Shown piece by piece: positions 25,588 through 34,794 of a DNA stretch of 64,000 nucleotides. The stretch's first letter is position 1. Each line of letters starts with the position of its first letter. Source of the stretch: Amycolatopsis lurida. GTDB lineage: Bacteria; Actinomycetota; Actinomycetes; Mycobacteriales; Pseudonocardiaceae. The stretch lies in the NCBI RefSeq assembly GCF_900105055.1, contig NZ_FNTA01000004.1, positions 2,821,501 through 2,885,500 on the forward strand. Reading direction: 5' to 3'. Made by a program: the position numbers and the translations under genes. The notes beneath the pieces were generated by a model, which saw nothing but the letters and a program-made list of their open reading frames with translations, made no database searches and was not told where the DNA came from.

Positions 25588-27195
25588 TCAGGCCTCCAGG
25601 CGACGACCCTGGCGGGTCGCGGCGAAGGTTCCCACTAGCGCGGCCGTGAAGTCGCTCACCCGCTCGATCGCGACCTCGCCGCCGTCTTCCCTGCCGTACC
25701 AGTAGATCTTGGGCGGCCCCTTGAGCGCGGCGAATCCGGAGACCCACTGTTCTTGTTCGCCGAGAGCGAGCGCGTACGGCAGCGCCCGGGAAAGAAGCAC
25801 CTCGCGTTCGAGCTTCGGGACGGCCGTCGCCTCGGTCGCCAGCAGCGCGTCGCGGACGCCGAGCAGCCGCCGGTGCAGCGCGACGCCGGCGCCGGTGCGC
25901 ACCGGCAGCCACCGGGCGGCGACGGCGAGTACCGTGCCCGCGGCGATGACGATCAATCCGAGCTGGGCGTAGCCGACGGTAAAGGCCAGCAGGACGGTGA
26001 GGAACAGCCCGTAGAAGCAGAGCCGCAGGCCGACGCGGGTCAGCCTGCCGGGCAGCCGCGAGTACCAGCGGCGTTCGACCACGCTGTCGTCCAGCGCGTC
26101 CCGCACCGTTTCGATCCCGATCCGCGCCGACTGGATCTCCGACAACAACACGGACTCGCGTTCACCGGGCAGCAGCGCGTCGAAGACCGCGCGTTCGTAA
26201 GCGGTCAGCTGGCCGTCCGGCGGGTTTCGGCGGACGAGCCGCCAGCCGGTCAGCTCGCTGGGCTCCTCGCTCACCCAGAGGTAGTTCCGGACGGCGAGGT
26301 CGACGACCGTCGCGGCCAGGTCGACGGCGTCGGCGCGCCCCGTGAGCACGGTCCCCACCTGCCCGGGCAGCACACCGTCGGGTGACGCGAACGCGGCCTG
26401 GTCGTCCTTCCCGGTGAGCAGCCGGACCGGGAGCGCGTCGCCAGGGTGCTCGTCCCGCCTCCGCAGCAGGACCAACGCCACCGCGGCCGCGACCAGCGCG
26501 AGTGCGAAGCCGAACCAAGCCCAGCCGACCGGAGCGGTGAGCACGAACGCGCCGGCGAAGGTCTTCGACGGCTCCAGGCGCGCGTTCGCCGGGACGGTGC
26601 CCCCGGGCAACTCGACCGAGATCTCCATCCGCTGCCCGGCCGCGAGGTTCTGCTGGCTGAACCTGGTCAGCCCGGAATGCGCGATCTGGGCGGTGCCGCA
26701 GCGTGCGCGAGCACCCTCGGGCCCGGCGTGACAGGTGACCGCGTCCGGGACGGACGGCGCGGCGAAGCTCGCTCGCACCAGTTCGAGCCGGGAGTCCCAG
26801 CCGCCCGCGAGCTGCCAGCTCACCCGGGTCAGGCCGTCGACTTCGGCGACCGCACCGTCCACTGTGTACCGGACGATCGAGGTGCCGCCCTTCAGCTTGA
26901 CGGTGAACTCGTCGTCGGTCAGCTCGGCGTTGCCCGCGCCCTCGATGACGACGTCGCGGATGCCGATGATCCGGTCACGGTTGTGCGGAGCGGCCGTGCG
27001 GAGCGGGATCCGGCGGGTCATCGTCGCCTCGCTCGGCACGGACACCGCTTCGACGACCGAGAGCGCGCCGTCGCGTTCCACCTTGAGCGAGATCTCCGCG
27101 CTGTTCGGCAGCGAGGGCAGCTGCGGTTCGCCTTGCGCTCCCGCCGGTGCCGCGCCCAGCACCAGCAGGAGACCGACCAGCAAGCAGATCTTCAC
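25588..27195 (-). CDS. DUF2207 membrane protein, copy 2
   Basis: A 535-residue exported membrane protein of the DUF2207 (YciQ-like) family. It has a signal peptide (VKICLLVGLLLVLGAAPAGAQ), an N-terminal beta-rich outside domain (residues 25-250), a single span followed by RRRDE, a cytoplasmic segment, and a pair of spans before a C-terminal domain ending in the GLAALKGPPKIYWYGREDG-like fold. It is a diverged tandem paralogue of the preceding gene; the stop and start are separated by one base. Molecular function is unknown. Confidence 0.85.
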   Translation of the reverse strand: MKICLLVGLLLVLGAAPAGAQGEPQLPSLPNSAEISLKVERDGALSVVEAVSVPSEATMTRRIPLRTAAPHNRDRIIGIRDVVIEGAGNAELTDDEFTVKLKGGTSIVRYTVDGAVAEVDGLTRVSWQLAGGWDSRLELVRASFAAPSVPDAVTCHAGPEGARARCGTAQIAHSGLTRFSQQNLAAGQRMEISVELPGGTVPANARLEPSKTFAGAFVLTAPVGWAWFGFALALVAAAVALVLLRRRDEHPGDALPVRLLTGKDDQAAFASPDGVLPGQVGTVLTGRADAVDLAATVVDLAVRNYLWVSEEPSELTGWRLVRRNPPDGQLTAYERAVFDALLPGERESVLLSEIQSARIGIETVRDALDDSVVERRWYSRLPGRLTRVGLRLCFYGLFLTVLLAFTVGYAQLGLIVIAAGTVLAVAARWLPVRTGAGVALHRRLLGVRDALLATEATAVPKLEREVLLSRALPYALALGEQEQWVSGFAALKGPPKIYWYGREDGGEVAIERVSDFTAALVGTFAATRQGRRLEA

Positions 27196-27196
27196 G

Positions 27197-28972
27197 TCAG
27201 GCGGGGACCGGTTCCGGGCGAAGCGAGCGCAGGTGCCCGGATTCGGCGAGCAGACCGTCCAAAGCGGACAGGAACGACGGCAGGTGCGCGGCGAACCGGC
27301 GCAGGTCCCGATCGCCTTCGAGGCCGCCGAACCAGTACAGCCCGGCCGAACCGTCCGCCGACGGGTCGAGCCCCTCGAACGTCCGGAGCCAGCGCTCGAC
27401 GTCACCGAGCACGATGGCGTACGGCAGAGACCGGGAGAACACCATTTCCCGGTCTCCCACCGGAATGTCGGCGACCTTGACGGTGTGCAGGTACTCGAGC
27501 AGACCGCGCACCTGGCCGACCAGACGCCTGCCGCGCGAGGTCCGCGGCGGCACCCACGAAGCGCCCAGCAACGCGGCGACCCCGGCGAGCACGGCCGCGA
27601 CGCCGAGCAGCGCGTGCCCGACGGTGAACGTCAGGACGGCGGTGCCCACGAGACCGAGGGCGATCAGGCCGATCCCCGCCCAGGTGAGTTTGCTCCTGCC
27701 CTTGTCCGGGCGGCGCGAGAACCAGCCCCGGCGCACCACGTCGGCGTACATCGCCTCGCCCGCGACACGGAGATCGACGGTGCCGCGGCCGCGGAGTTCC
27801 GACAGCAGCACGGAATCGGTGCCCTCGGGCAGGATCGCGGTGTAGATCTCGCGCTCGAAGGCGGCGAGATGCTCGTCCGGCGCGTTGCGGCGCGCGATCT
27901 GCCAGTCGACCGTGCCCGCGCCGCGGACCTCGGCGATCCACAGGTAGTTGCGGACCGCGAGGTCGACCACCGTGCCGCTGACGTCCACGACGTCGACCGT
28001 CTCGTCGACGACTGTGCCGACCTGTCCCGGCAGGACACCGTCGGGCGAGGCGAACGAGACCCGGCCGCCTTCTCGCATGAGGACGTCGACCGGGCCGGTG
28101 CCCGCGGCGAGCGCGCCCTTGTCGCGGCGGCGCAGCAGCCAGACGGCGAGCGCGCCGAGAACCAGGAACAGTGCCAGCGCCCCGAACCCGATACCGGCGA
28201 GGATGGTGAGGGCGAACGCGCCGCCGACCGTGGCGATCTGCTCGAACCGCGCGTTCGCAGGCACCGTGCCCGCCGGAAGCTGGACGGCGATGTCGACCCG
28301 TTCGCCCGCCGGGAGTTTGTCCTGCTCGACGCGGACGACGCCGCTGTGGTCGGTTTCGGCGAGCGAACACTGCCTGTCCGAACCGAGCGGCCCGGCGAAG
28401 CAGTCCACTGTGGGCGTTTCGCGCGTCGGCGCGCTGAACGAAGCGGACACCCGGGACAGCTCGCCGTCCCAGCCGCTGGCGACCTGCCAGCGGACCTGCT
28501 GTGCGCCGCTGACGTCCGCGACCGCGCCGTCCACTTTGTACTTGAGGGTGGCCGCGCCGCCGTCGAAGGTGGCGACCAGCTGCTCGCCGTTCGGCTCCGC
28601 CCTGCCCGCGCCCTCGACCGAGACGTCACGGACGACGTACACGCGGTCCTGCTCCTCACCGGCGGGAACCCGCAAGGGAATCCGGCGTACGAGGTGCTGT
28701 CCACCCGGGACGGTCACCTGCTCGGTGATCGACAGCGAACCGTCGCGTTCCACCTTCACCGCGACGTTCGCGGCCGGCCCGCTCGGCGGCTGGAGCAGCC
28801 CGAGCTGGCCGCGGGCGCCGATCGGCGGCGGCTTCGGCAACTGCGGCGCGTTGGTCAGCGAAGGGCCCGCCGCGGGCGCCTCCGGAACGTTCGTATCCGA
28901 CGGCGGGGCCATCAAGGCCGAGCTCGCCGCGACGGCCACGACCGCCGTCCCCCATTTCGTCAACACAGCCAC
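27197..28972 (-). CDS. DUF2207 membrane protein, copy 1
   Basis: A 591-residue paralogue of the downstream gene with the same order: signal segment, proline-rich linker (PQLPKPPPIGA), outside domain (VAVKVERDGSLSITEQVTVPGGQHLVRRIPLR), one membrane span then LLRRRDKG, a soluble middle, a double span, and a C-terminal domain containing FSRSLPYAIVLGDVERW. The start is GTG 28972 or 28966; both follow the divergent promoter region shared with the zinc peptidase gene. No enzymatic motif can be named. Confidence 0.85.
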   Translation of the reverse strand: MAVLTKWGTAVVAVAASSALMAPPSDTNVPEAPAAGPSLTNAPQLPKPPPIGARGQLGLLQPPSGPAANVAVKVERDGSLSITEQVTVPGGQHLVRRIPLRVPAGEEQDRVYVVRDVSVEGAGRAEPNGEQLVATFDGGAATLKYKVDGAVADVSGAQQVRWQVASGWDGELSRVSASFSAPTRETPTVDCFAGPLGSDRQCSLAETDHSGVVRVEQDKLPAGERVDIAVQLPAGTVPANARFEQIATVGGAFALTILAGIGFGALALFLVLGALAVWLLRRRDKGALAAGTGPVDVLMREGGRVSFASPDGVLPGQVGTVVDETVDVVDVSGTVVDLAVRNYLWIAEVRGAGTVDWQIARRNAPDEHLAAFEREIYTAILPEGTDSVLLSELRGRGTVDLRVAGEAMYADVVRRGWFSRRPDKGRSKLTWAGIGLIALGLVGTAVLTFTVGHALLGVAAVLAGVAALLGASWVPPRTSRGRRLVGQVRGLLEYLHTVKVADIPVGDREMVFSRSLPYAIVLGDVERWLRTFEGLDPSADGSAGLYWFGGLEGDRDLRRFAAHLPSFLSALDGLLAESGHLRSLRPEPVPA

Positions 28973-29065
28973 ACACTCTAGGGCAGCCGATCTATGCTGA
29001 CCGCCGAAACGCCGAATCCGCCACCTGGGCGAACGGCGTTGCCGAACGCATGGGGGATCCACTCG

Positions 29066-30463
29066 ATGAACCAGCAGCCGCCCGGCCCGCCTGATCCGCG
29101 GCGCCGGCCGACTCCGCCACCACGTCCGCCGCAAGGCGGCCGTCCGCTCCCGCCGCCGGGAGCGCGTCCGCTGCCGCCGCGCGGTGGCCCGCCGATGCCG
29201 CCGCCGAACCGGCCGGGTCCCGTCCCGCCCGGTCGTCCTCGGCCGCCGATTTCCCGGCCGACGCCGATGCCGCCGCCGTTCCGGCCGGGTCCGCCGAGCG
29301 GCGGTATACCGCTTCCCCCGCCGGGCGCGGCTCCGCTGCCGCCGCCGCGGATCGGCGCGCCGATCCCGTTCCGGCCCGGCGCCGTCGGCCCGCCACAGCT
29401 TCCGTACGGTCCGCGTTTCGCGCAGCCCGCGTTCACGCCTTACGGGGGATACCAAGCCAAGAAGTCGAACGGCGGGGTCATCGCGGCGGTCGCGATCGTG
29501 GCCTTGATGGCGTTGATGGGCGGGCTGCTCATGGTGGTCACCCTCGCCAACGGCGGCTCGAAGCAGGTCGCCGATGTCGGATATTCGAGCTACCCGACGA
29601 CGTCCTCTTCGGACTACACGACGACCACCACGTCCAGCGACACGTCGACCACGAGCACCCGTTCGCGCGATTCGACCGCCTCACGCGAGACGTCGGCGGG
29701 CTCGACCCGCGAGACGTCGACCAGTCGCGCGCCGTCCGGACCGCGGCCGCACCTCAAGCTGGCGGACAACCCGCTGTGGCTCGATTCCCAGGTCGGCTTG
29801 CCGAACCAGCCATGCAACCTCTCGCGCTGGGCGAACAACCCGGACGCGGCGGCGGCCTTCTTCGACAGCGCGCGGCCCTGCCTGGACAGTGTCTGGCAGC
29901 AGGTCATGAACTACACGAAACTGCCGTTCCGGGTCCCGACAGTGAAGTACCCGTCCGGCAAGAACTGGTCGAGCCCCTGCGGCGACGCCAGCAACGGTTC
30001 GGTCGCGGCGTTCTACTGCTCGCAGAACGAGACGCTTTACATGCCGTACGAAGGCCTCCAAGTTTCCCAGTACGGCAGCCGGCCGGGGGTCTATCTGGCC
30101 GTCTTCGCCCATGAGTACGCGCACCACATCCAAGCGCTTTCCGGTATTTCGGAGGCCTATTGGACCGCACGCTACGAAGCGGGCACCGATTCGGCGGCGG
30201 GCCTGGAGATGTCGCGGCGCAACGAGCTTTCGGCGCAGTGTCTGTCCGGGACGTTCCTGGGTTCGACGGTCGGCCGCGGCGGCTCGGTCGACCAGGCGAT
30301 GTACCGCGACGCCTGGCAGACCCAGGACCGCGGCGACCACAACGGCGGCCCGCGCGACCACGGCTCCGACGCGCACGCCGTCTCGTGGTGGCAGCACGGC
30401 GCGCAGAAGAACCGGATGTTCGAGTGCAACACCTGGTCGGCGAAGTCGTCCGACGTTTCCTGA
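29066..30463 (+). CDS. Membrane-anchored neutral zinc metallopeptidase, copy 1
   Basis: A 465-residue protein of the YpfJ-like zinc metallopeptidase family. Residues 1-130 are a proline- and glycine-rich cytoplasmic tail, 140-165 a membrane span, and 170-250 a Ser/Thr-rich linker. The outside catalytic domain has HEYAHH at 349-354 and paired cysteines (RPCLDS, SPCGDA, FYCSQ, SAQCLSG, FECNTW). ATG 29066 has GGGGGAT upstream; an earlier in-frame ATG at 28994 overlaps the likely -10 TATGCT. It is divergent from the DUF2207 genes. A paralogue lies at 40155. Confidence 0.88.
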   Translation: MNQQPPGPPDPRRRPTPPPRPPQGGRPLPPPGARPLPPRGGPPMPPPNRPGPVPPGRPRPPISRPTPMPPPFRPGPPSGGIPLPPPGAAPLPPPRIGAPIPFRPGAVGPPQLPYGPRFAQPAFTPYGGYQAKKSNGGVIAAVAIVALMALMGGLLMVVTLANGGSKQVADVGYSSYPTTSSSDYTTTTTSSDTSTTSTRSRDSTASRETSAGSTRETSTSRAPSGPRPHLKLADNPLWLDSQVGLPNQPCNLSRWANNPDAAAAFFDSARPCLDSVWQQVMNYTKLPFRVPTVKYPSGKNWSSPCGDASNGSVAAFYCSQNETLYMPYEGLQVSQYGSRPGVYLAVFAHEYAHHIQALSGISEAYWTARYEAGTDSAAGLEMSRRNELSAQCLSGTFLGSTVGRGGSVDQAMYRDAWQTQDRGDHNGGPRDHGSDAHAVSWWQHGAQKNRMFECNTWSAKSSDVS

Positions 30464-30471
30464 CCACGCCG

Positions 30472-30526
30472 GTACGTGAAGGCCCCCTTCATTGCGTCTA
30501 GCGCAGTGAAGGGGGCCTTCACGTAC
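30472..30526. terminator. Hairpin, family A copy 3
   Basis: Perfect 20-base arms (30472-30491, 30507-30526; core GTGAAGGCCCCCTTCA) with an inner TGCG/CGCA stem. It separates the convergent metallopeptidase and RDD genes and is nearly identical to the hairpin after the second metallopeptidase. Confidence 0.8.
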
Positions 30527-30541
30527 TTGGAGCGCGGCGGG

Positions 30542-31420
30542 TCAGCCCGGCGGCGCGAAAGGGTTCTCCGGAACCGGCGCTGACGGCGCTTCCGGCTGGA
30601 CGACCGGTGCGGAAACAGCCGGAGCGACCGCCTGCGGGTAAGCCTGCCCGTACTGAACCGCCGGTTGGAGCTTCGCCTGGTCCCGCCGCCGTCGCTCGGC
30701 CAGCACGGCCGACAGATAGGCCCAGGACGGCACCCCGGGCGGCACCGGCGCCCCGATCGCGGCCGCGACCTGCTGCGCGAGCCCGTACCCGAGCGCTTCG
30801 ACCGCTTCGGGGCGAAGCTCGCTCGTCCGGCTCAGGTACTGCCGGACGGCCAGCGCGAGGTCGTTCGAAAGCCGGGTCAGGTCCAGCTGCGAGGCCCAGT
30901 ACGCCAGCTGCGGCGGCATCCCGACGTACGGCGTCCGCGAGGCGGGCATGCGTTCCCGGATCACCAGCGTGCCGGCGAGATAGTCGCCGACGCGGCGGCC
31001 GTTGGGCGACAGCAGGGACGTGACCACCGCCACGACGCCGAGCATCCCCAGCGCCCAGAAGTCGATGAAGAATCCGGCGAGCCCGCGGACCAGCGCGTGC
31101 CGGAACCGCACCGGCCCGCCGTCGGTGCGGACCACCCGCAGGCCGAGCGCCATCTTCCCCAGGGTGCGGCCGCGGCTCAGTGTCTCGAAGATCACCGGGT
31201 AGCCGACCATGATCAGCACGACGGTCACCAGGAACAGGGTCAGCGCCAGCGCTTCGTCACCGAACGCGGCGACCTGGCTCAGCACCAGCATCGCGACGAG
31301 CAGGGCGAAGAGCTGGAGGACGACGTCGAGCATCATGGCGAGCCCACGGCTGGCCAGTTTCGCCGCGCGGACGTCCAGGACGACGGCCTCGCCGGTGACG
31401 AGTTCGGACTCTTGTTCCAC
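30542..31420 (-). CDS. RDD family membrane protein
   Basis: A 292-residue protein. The RDD domain (residues 15-160) has the leading acidic and basic residues (VVLDVRAAKLASRGLAMMLD), SRGRTLGKMALGLRVVR and NGRRVGDYLAGTLVIRER. The C-terminal 130 residues are cytoplasmic and proline-rich. In M. tuberculosis the equivalent Rv3695 sits beside SpoIIM, DUF58 and MoxR genes, as here. It is divergent from spoIIM. The start GTG 31420 is chosen by domain position. Function unknown. Confidence 0.88.
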   Translation of the reverse strand: MEQESELVTGEAVVLDVRAAKLASRGLAMMLDVVLQLFALLVAMLVLSQVAAFGDEALALTLFLVTVVLIMVGYPVIFETLSRGRTLGKMALGLRVVRTDGGPVRFRHALVRGLAGFFIDFWALGMLGVVAVVTSLLSPNGRRVGDYLAGTLVIRERMPASRTPYVGMPPQLAYWASQLDLTRLSNDLALAVRQYLSRTSELRPEAVEALGYGLAQQVAAAIGAPVPPGVPSWAYLSAVLAERRRRDQAKLQPAVQYGQAYPQAVAPAVSAPVVQPEAPSAPVPENPFAPPG

Positions 31421-31481
31421 CTGGCAAGCGTAGTGACGAATAGGCTGGGCGACCAAGGACGATCGCCGGGAGGGCTCCGAG

Positions 31482-32489
31482 TTGGACGTGGACGTGTTCG
31501 TCGCCGCGCACCAGGCCGAATGGAACCGGCTGCGTGACCTCGTGGGCCGCGCCGGGAAGCTCAGCGGCCCGGACGCCGACGAGCTGGTGACGCTGTACCA
31601 GCGCGTCGCGACGCATCTTTCGATCATCCGCTCGGTCGCGCCCGATCCCGTGCTCGTCGCGCAGCTGTCCGGCCTGGTCGCGAAGGCCCGCTCGGCCGTC
31701 ACCGGTTCGCACAGTCCCGCGTGGCGCGAGATCGCCCTCTTCTTCACCCAGCGGTTCCCGGCGGCGCTGTATCTGAGCCGGCGCTGGTGGCTGGCGTCGG
31801 CGGCGGCGTCGATCGCGGTGATGGCGATCGCGGCGGTGTGGATCGCCGGTGACCCACAGGTGCTCGCGTCGCTGGCCTCGCCAGAGGAGTTCAGGGACCT
31901 GACCGCGCCGGGCGGGAAGTACGAGACGTACTACTCGTCCGATCCCGCGGGTTCCTTCGCCGCGCGCGTCTGGACCAACAACGCTTGGGTGGCCGCGACC
32001 TGCCTGTTCCTCGGCGTGGTGCTGGGTGTCCCGGTGGTCTACGCGCTCTGGGCGAACTCGCTGAACCTCGCGATCGGGGCGGCGCTGATGTCCTCGGCCG
32101 GGCGGCTCGACGTGTTCTTCGGCCTGATCCTGCCGCACGGCCTGCTGGAGCTGACCGCGGTGTTCGTCGCCGCCGGAACGGGACTGAAACTCGGCTGGAC
32201 GGTCATCGACCCGGGGCGCCGGTCCCGGACGGCGGCGCTCGGCGAGCAGGGTCGCTCGGTCGTGGTAATGGCGCTGGGGCTGACCGTGGTGCTGCTGATC
32301 TCCGGTGTGATCGAGGGTTTCGTGACCCCGTCGGGCCTGCCGACCTGGGCGCGTGTCGGCATTGGAGTAATCGCGGAGGTCGCGTTCTTACTTTACGTGT
32401 TCGTTGTCGGGCGCAGGGCCGCGAAAGCGGGCGAAGTGGGTGATGTCGACTGGCGATACGCTGGAGATTCTCGACCGGAAGCCGGCTGA
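31482..32489 (+). CDS. SpoIIM-like (DUF95) membrane protein
   Basis: A 335-residue protein with about six spans. The DUF95 signature is WTNNAWVAATCLFLGVVLGVPVVYALWANSLNLA and FGLILPHGLLELTAVFVAAGTGLKLGW. In Bacillus the relative SpoIIM acts in engulfment; in actinobacteria the gene travels with the RDD/DUF58/MoxR set and has no proven role. TTG 31482 is the start, with an in-frame GTG two codons later. Confidence 0.85.
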   Translation: MDVDVFVAAHQAEWNRLRDLVGRAGKLSGPDADELVTLYQRVATHLSIIRSVAPDPVLVAQLSGLVAKARSAVTGSHSPAWREIALFFTQRFPAALYLSRRWWLASAAASIAVMAIAAVWIAGDPQVLASLASPEEFRDLTAPGGKYETYYSSDPAGSFAARVWTNNAWVAATCLFLGVVLGVPVVYALWANSLNLAIGAALMSSAGRLDVFFGLILPHGLLELTAVFVAAGTGLKLGWTVIDPGRRSRTAALGEQGRSVVVMALGLTVVLLISGVIEGFVTPSGLPTWARVGIGVIAEVAFLLYVFVVGRRAAKAGEVGDVDWRYAGDSRPEAG

Positions 32490-32506
32490 CCTGGTTAGCT
32501 CCTTGC

Positions 32507-33580
32507 ATGGGGAGAAATCGGTTACGCGGCTTTGCGATCTTCGTCCTGTCTGTCCTCGCCTCGACGCTCCTCGTCGGCGTGTCCCAGGCCAGGACCGCGT
32601 CCGCGCCCTCGGGCAAAAAGAACTGGGTGGTGAGCGTCGCCGGATTCCGGACCGACGCCGACCGCAACTACATCCGCCTCGGCTACCTCGTGTTCAACCC
32701 GGCCGACAACACGGTCGCGCACAATTTCTGGACCTGGAACCAGGCGGATTTTCCCGTTCCGGTCAACAGCGGCGACGTCTACTACTGCGGCGATTGGGCA
32801 CCCGGATCCAATCCCCGCAACAACTGCCCGATCAAGACCGCGCCGGGCTTCACCGGTGAACCGAACGGCCATTTCACCGGCACCTACGCCGAGAACTCCG
32901 GGCAAGTGGCCATCACCTGGACGAAGAGCACCGTCAACGGCACGACGACGGCCGTGAACCTCGCGGAGAAGTGGGCGGTTTCGGAACCGCGGCCCGGCCT
33001 CGGCCGGATGCAGCTGGTGAGCGACGACTACTCGATCACCAGCGGCATCGCCTACGGCAGCAACGCCTCCCTCGCGCAGACCAGCAAGGCCCCGATGAGC
33101 TCGGTCCGCGCGACCCAGCGGTCGTACCTGCTCGAAGGGCAAGGGGTGAACCGCCGCGCGATCACCGACTGGACCAGGGGCAGCAGCGGCGCGCTCGGGG
33201 TCGGTCCGGGGTGGAACAAGTGCGACGACGGCTCGTGCCTCGGCTTCGTGCAGTACGACTCCGGGTGCGCCCCGACCTCCTGCTGTCTGCCAGGTGAGGG
33301 CTACGAGGCCTGCGCGAAGAAGATCATCGACACCGGTGACAGGCGGTTCTACTACCTGAGCGACGCCTTCGGCGGACGCCGCAACAGCTACGAGTTCTGG
33401 TGCGAATGCCTGTCCTACAACGGTTGCTACCTCGGCAACAGCCACGTGCGGCCGCTCCTGCAGGTGATCGACGACGCGGGCGCGTTCCAAGGCTGGGTCG
33501 GTGCCGAGGTCAGCCCCGACCGGAGCGGCTCACGGGACCCGTCGGGCGAGTACTACTCGAGTTTCGCTCTGGTGGCTTAG
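32507..33580 (+). CDS. Secreted cysteine-rich protein of unknown function
   Basis: A 357-residue exported protein. Residues 1-28 form a signal peptide (MGRNRLRGFAIFVLSVLAST, cleavage near SQA-R). The mature part has ten or so cysteines concentrated at the end (NKCDDGSCLGF, SGCAPTSCCLPGEGYEACAKK, WCECLSYNGCYLG) and many aromatic residues in the first 150. I do not recognise the family. It lies 17 bases after spoIIM and has no close neighbour on that strand. Its TAG is followed at once by the second tandem 21-base repeat array. Confidence 0.8.
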   Translation: MGRNRLRGFAIFVLSVLASTLLVGVSQARTASAPSGKKNWVVSVAGFRTDADRNYIRLGYLVFNPADNTVAHNFWTWNQADFPVPVNSGDVYYCGDWAPGSNPRNNCPIKTAPGFTGEPNGHFTGTYAENSGQVAITWTKSTVNGTTTAVNLAEKWAVSEPRPGLGRMQLVSDDYSITSGIAYGSNASLAQTSKAPMSSVRATQRSYLLEGQGVNRRAITDWTRGSSGALGVGPGWNKCDDGSCLGFVQYDSGCAPTSCCLPGEGYEACAKKIIDTGDRRFYYLSDAFGGRRNSYEFWCECLSYNGCYLGNSHVRPLLQVIDDAGAFQGWVGAEVSPDRSGSRDPSGEYYSSFALVA

Positions 33581-33902
33581 CGCGTGTCGTCCATCCCGTC
33601 ACGCGTGTCGTCCGTCGGATCACACGTGTCGTCCATCCAGTCACGCGAAACTCCCGGTTCGGTCCAGGTGGGTCGCGGGTAAGCCGTTCCCGTCGACGGG
33701 ACTGATCGCCGCCAGGCATTGTCCACTCGCGACATGCGTCGACGTCGGCGTCGGCGAGGGCGAGCTTGCCGTCGGCCACGGCCAAGGAGATGATGCCGCC
33801 CCCGTCGGCGAGGTAGACCGGCGTTCCGGCGGGCCGCGCGGAAGCGGGTGTCCCGGACAGCAGCACCGAAACCACCGCGAAGATCAGCACGAACCTGCGC
33901 AA
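33510..33902 (-). pseudogene. Possible remnant of a small secreted protein
   Basis: The minus-strand frame from TTG 33902 encodes a convincing signal peptide (LRRFVLIFAVVSVLLSGTPASA) and then VYLADGGGIISLAVADGKLALADADV, but afterwards degenerates into arginine-rich sequence and runs in frame through the repeat array into the opposite-strand gene. Either a truncated gene whose 3' part was lost, or a short peptide gene whose stop I cannot place. The 409-base gap 33581-33989 otherwise holds only the repeats. Confidence 0.35.
33581..33649. repeat. Three tandem 21-base repeats, family E copy 2
   Basis: Units begin GTGTCGT at 33584, 33605 and 33626, again exactly 21 bases apart, and the array ends CACGCGAAAC as in the first copy. 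It starts directly after the stop codon of the secreted-protein gene. Confidence 0.8.
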
Positions 33903-33989
33903 GCCTGGGCCCCCATCGTGTCGGTCCGGATCTCCCTCCGAGCTAACCGCCCGGAACACCCGTCGCCAACCGGCGCCACTCCATCGGGT

Positions 33990-34736
33990 TCAGCCGAACC
34001 GCACGTGGGTCTGCCACAGCTTGAACAACTCAAGATCACCGAAGACGTCCTGGGCGTCCTGGCGCTGGTAGAGCGCCAGCACTAGTTCTGTCAGCGAGCC
34101 GCGCACGGTCACCGCGGCACCGCGTCGTCCCCGCTCCCAGGTCACCACCGAGCCGCCGAGGTCGAGGAACCAAGCGTGCTCCCCCGACTCGAAACCCACC
34201 GACCGGCCGGCCCCGAGGATCTCCCGCTTCTCCGGCCTGAACTCGAAGTGCAGCGGCAGCGCTTCGAGTTCCATCCACTCGTCGATCGCGTCGAGCACGA
34301 CTTCGGGCGCGGCGCGGAACTCCAGCCCCGCCGCCAGGGTCGCGTCGGCGCGATGGACCAGCGTCTCGTGTGTGAAGCGGCGCGCGTAGAACGACGCGGT
34401 CCGGTAGTGGAACGGCACCCAGACCTCGGCGTCCGGTCCCGCTTCCCGCAGCGCCGTCGCCAGCTCTGAAGCACCGTCCACCAGCCAGGACCCGGGCAGC
34501 CGTCCGGAATCGTCGCCGTCCACCCGGCGCACCTGGTCGTCGGGCACCGGCGCGGTCGCCCGGCTCCGGACGATCTCGGCCGCCCACCGGTGCCCGGCAC
34601 CGAGATGCCGCACCAGCGCGCCCAGTGTCCAGCCGGGGCAGGACGGCACGGGCGTCGTCAGGCCGGCGTCGGCCAGTTCGGTCGCGAGCAGTTCGGCCTG
34701 GGTGACGATCTCCGCGCAGTGCCGGTCGAAATCCAT
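33990..34736 (-). CDS. Mycothiol-dependent maleylpyruvate isomerase-family protein
   Basis: A 248-residue DinB-like protein. The N-terminal four-helix bundle starts DRHCAEIVTQAELL with the conserved PSCPGWTLGALVRHLGAGHRW, and the metal-binding THETLVHRADA follows near residue 125. The C-terminal domain is the MDMPI-C type. The family includes mycothiol-dependent isomerases and S-transferases; the actual substrate is unknown. The start has a perfect AGGAGG site. Confidence 0.85.
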   Translation of the reverse strand: MDFDRHCAEIVTQAELLATELADAGLTTPVPSCPGWTLGALVRHLGAGHRWAAEIVRSRATAPVPDDQVRRVDGDDSGRLPGSWLVDGASELATALREAGPDAEVWVPFHYRTASFYARRFTHETLVHRADATLAAGLEFRAAPEVVLDAIDEWMELEALPLHFEFRPEKREILGAGRSVGFESGEHAWFLDLGGSVVTWERGRRGAAVTVRGSLTELVLALYQRQDAQDVFGDLELFKLWQTHVRFG

Positions 34737-34794
34737 CGGTTCCTCCTGATGATCGGTTCACCAGAGGGTCGGAGCCGGTTCACGGCTCTCGACA

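Noticed and set aside
26735..28981. A 748-codon plus-strand frame opposite the DUF2207 genes
   Set aside because: Low-complexity translation with no motif; the minus-strand genes have signal peptides and matching domains.
20448..33649. 21-base tandem arrays as possible CRISPRs
   Set aside because: Units are contiguous, there are only three, no spacers exist and no cas gene is nearby.
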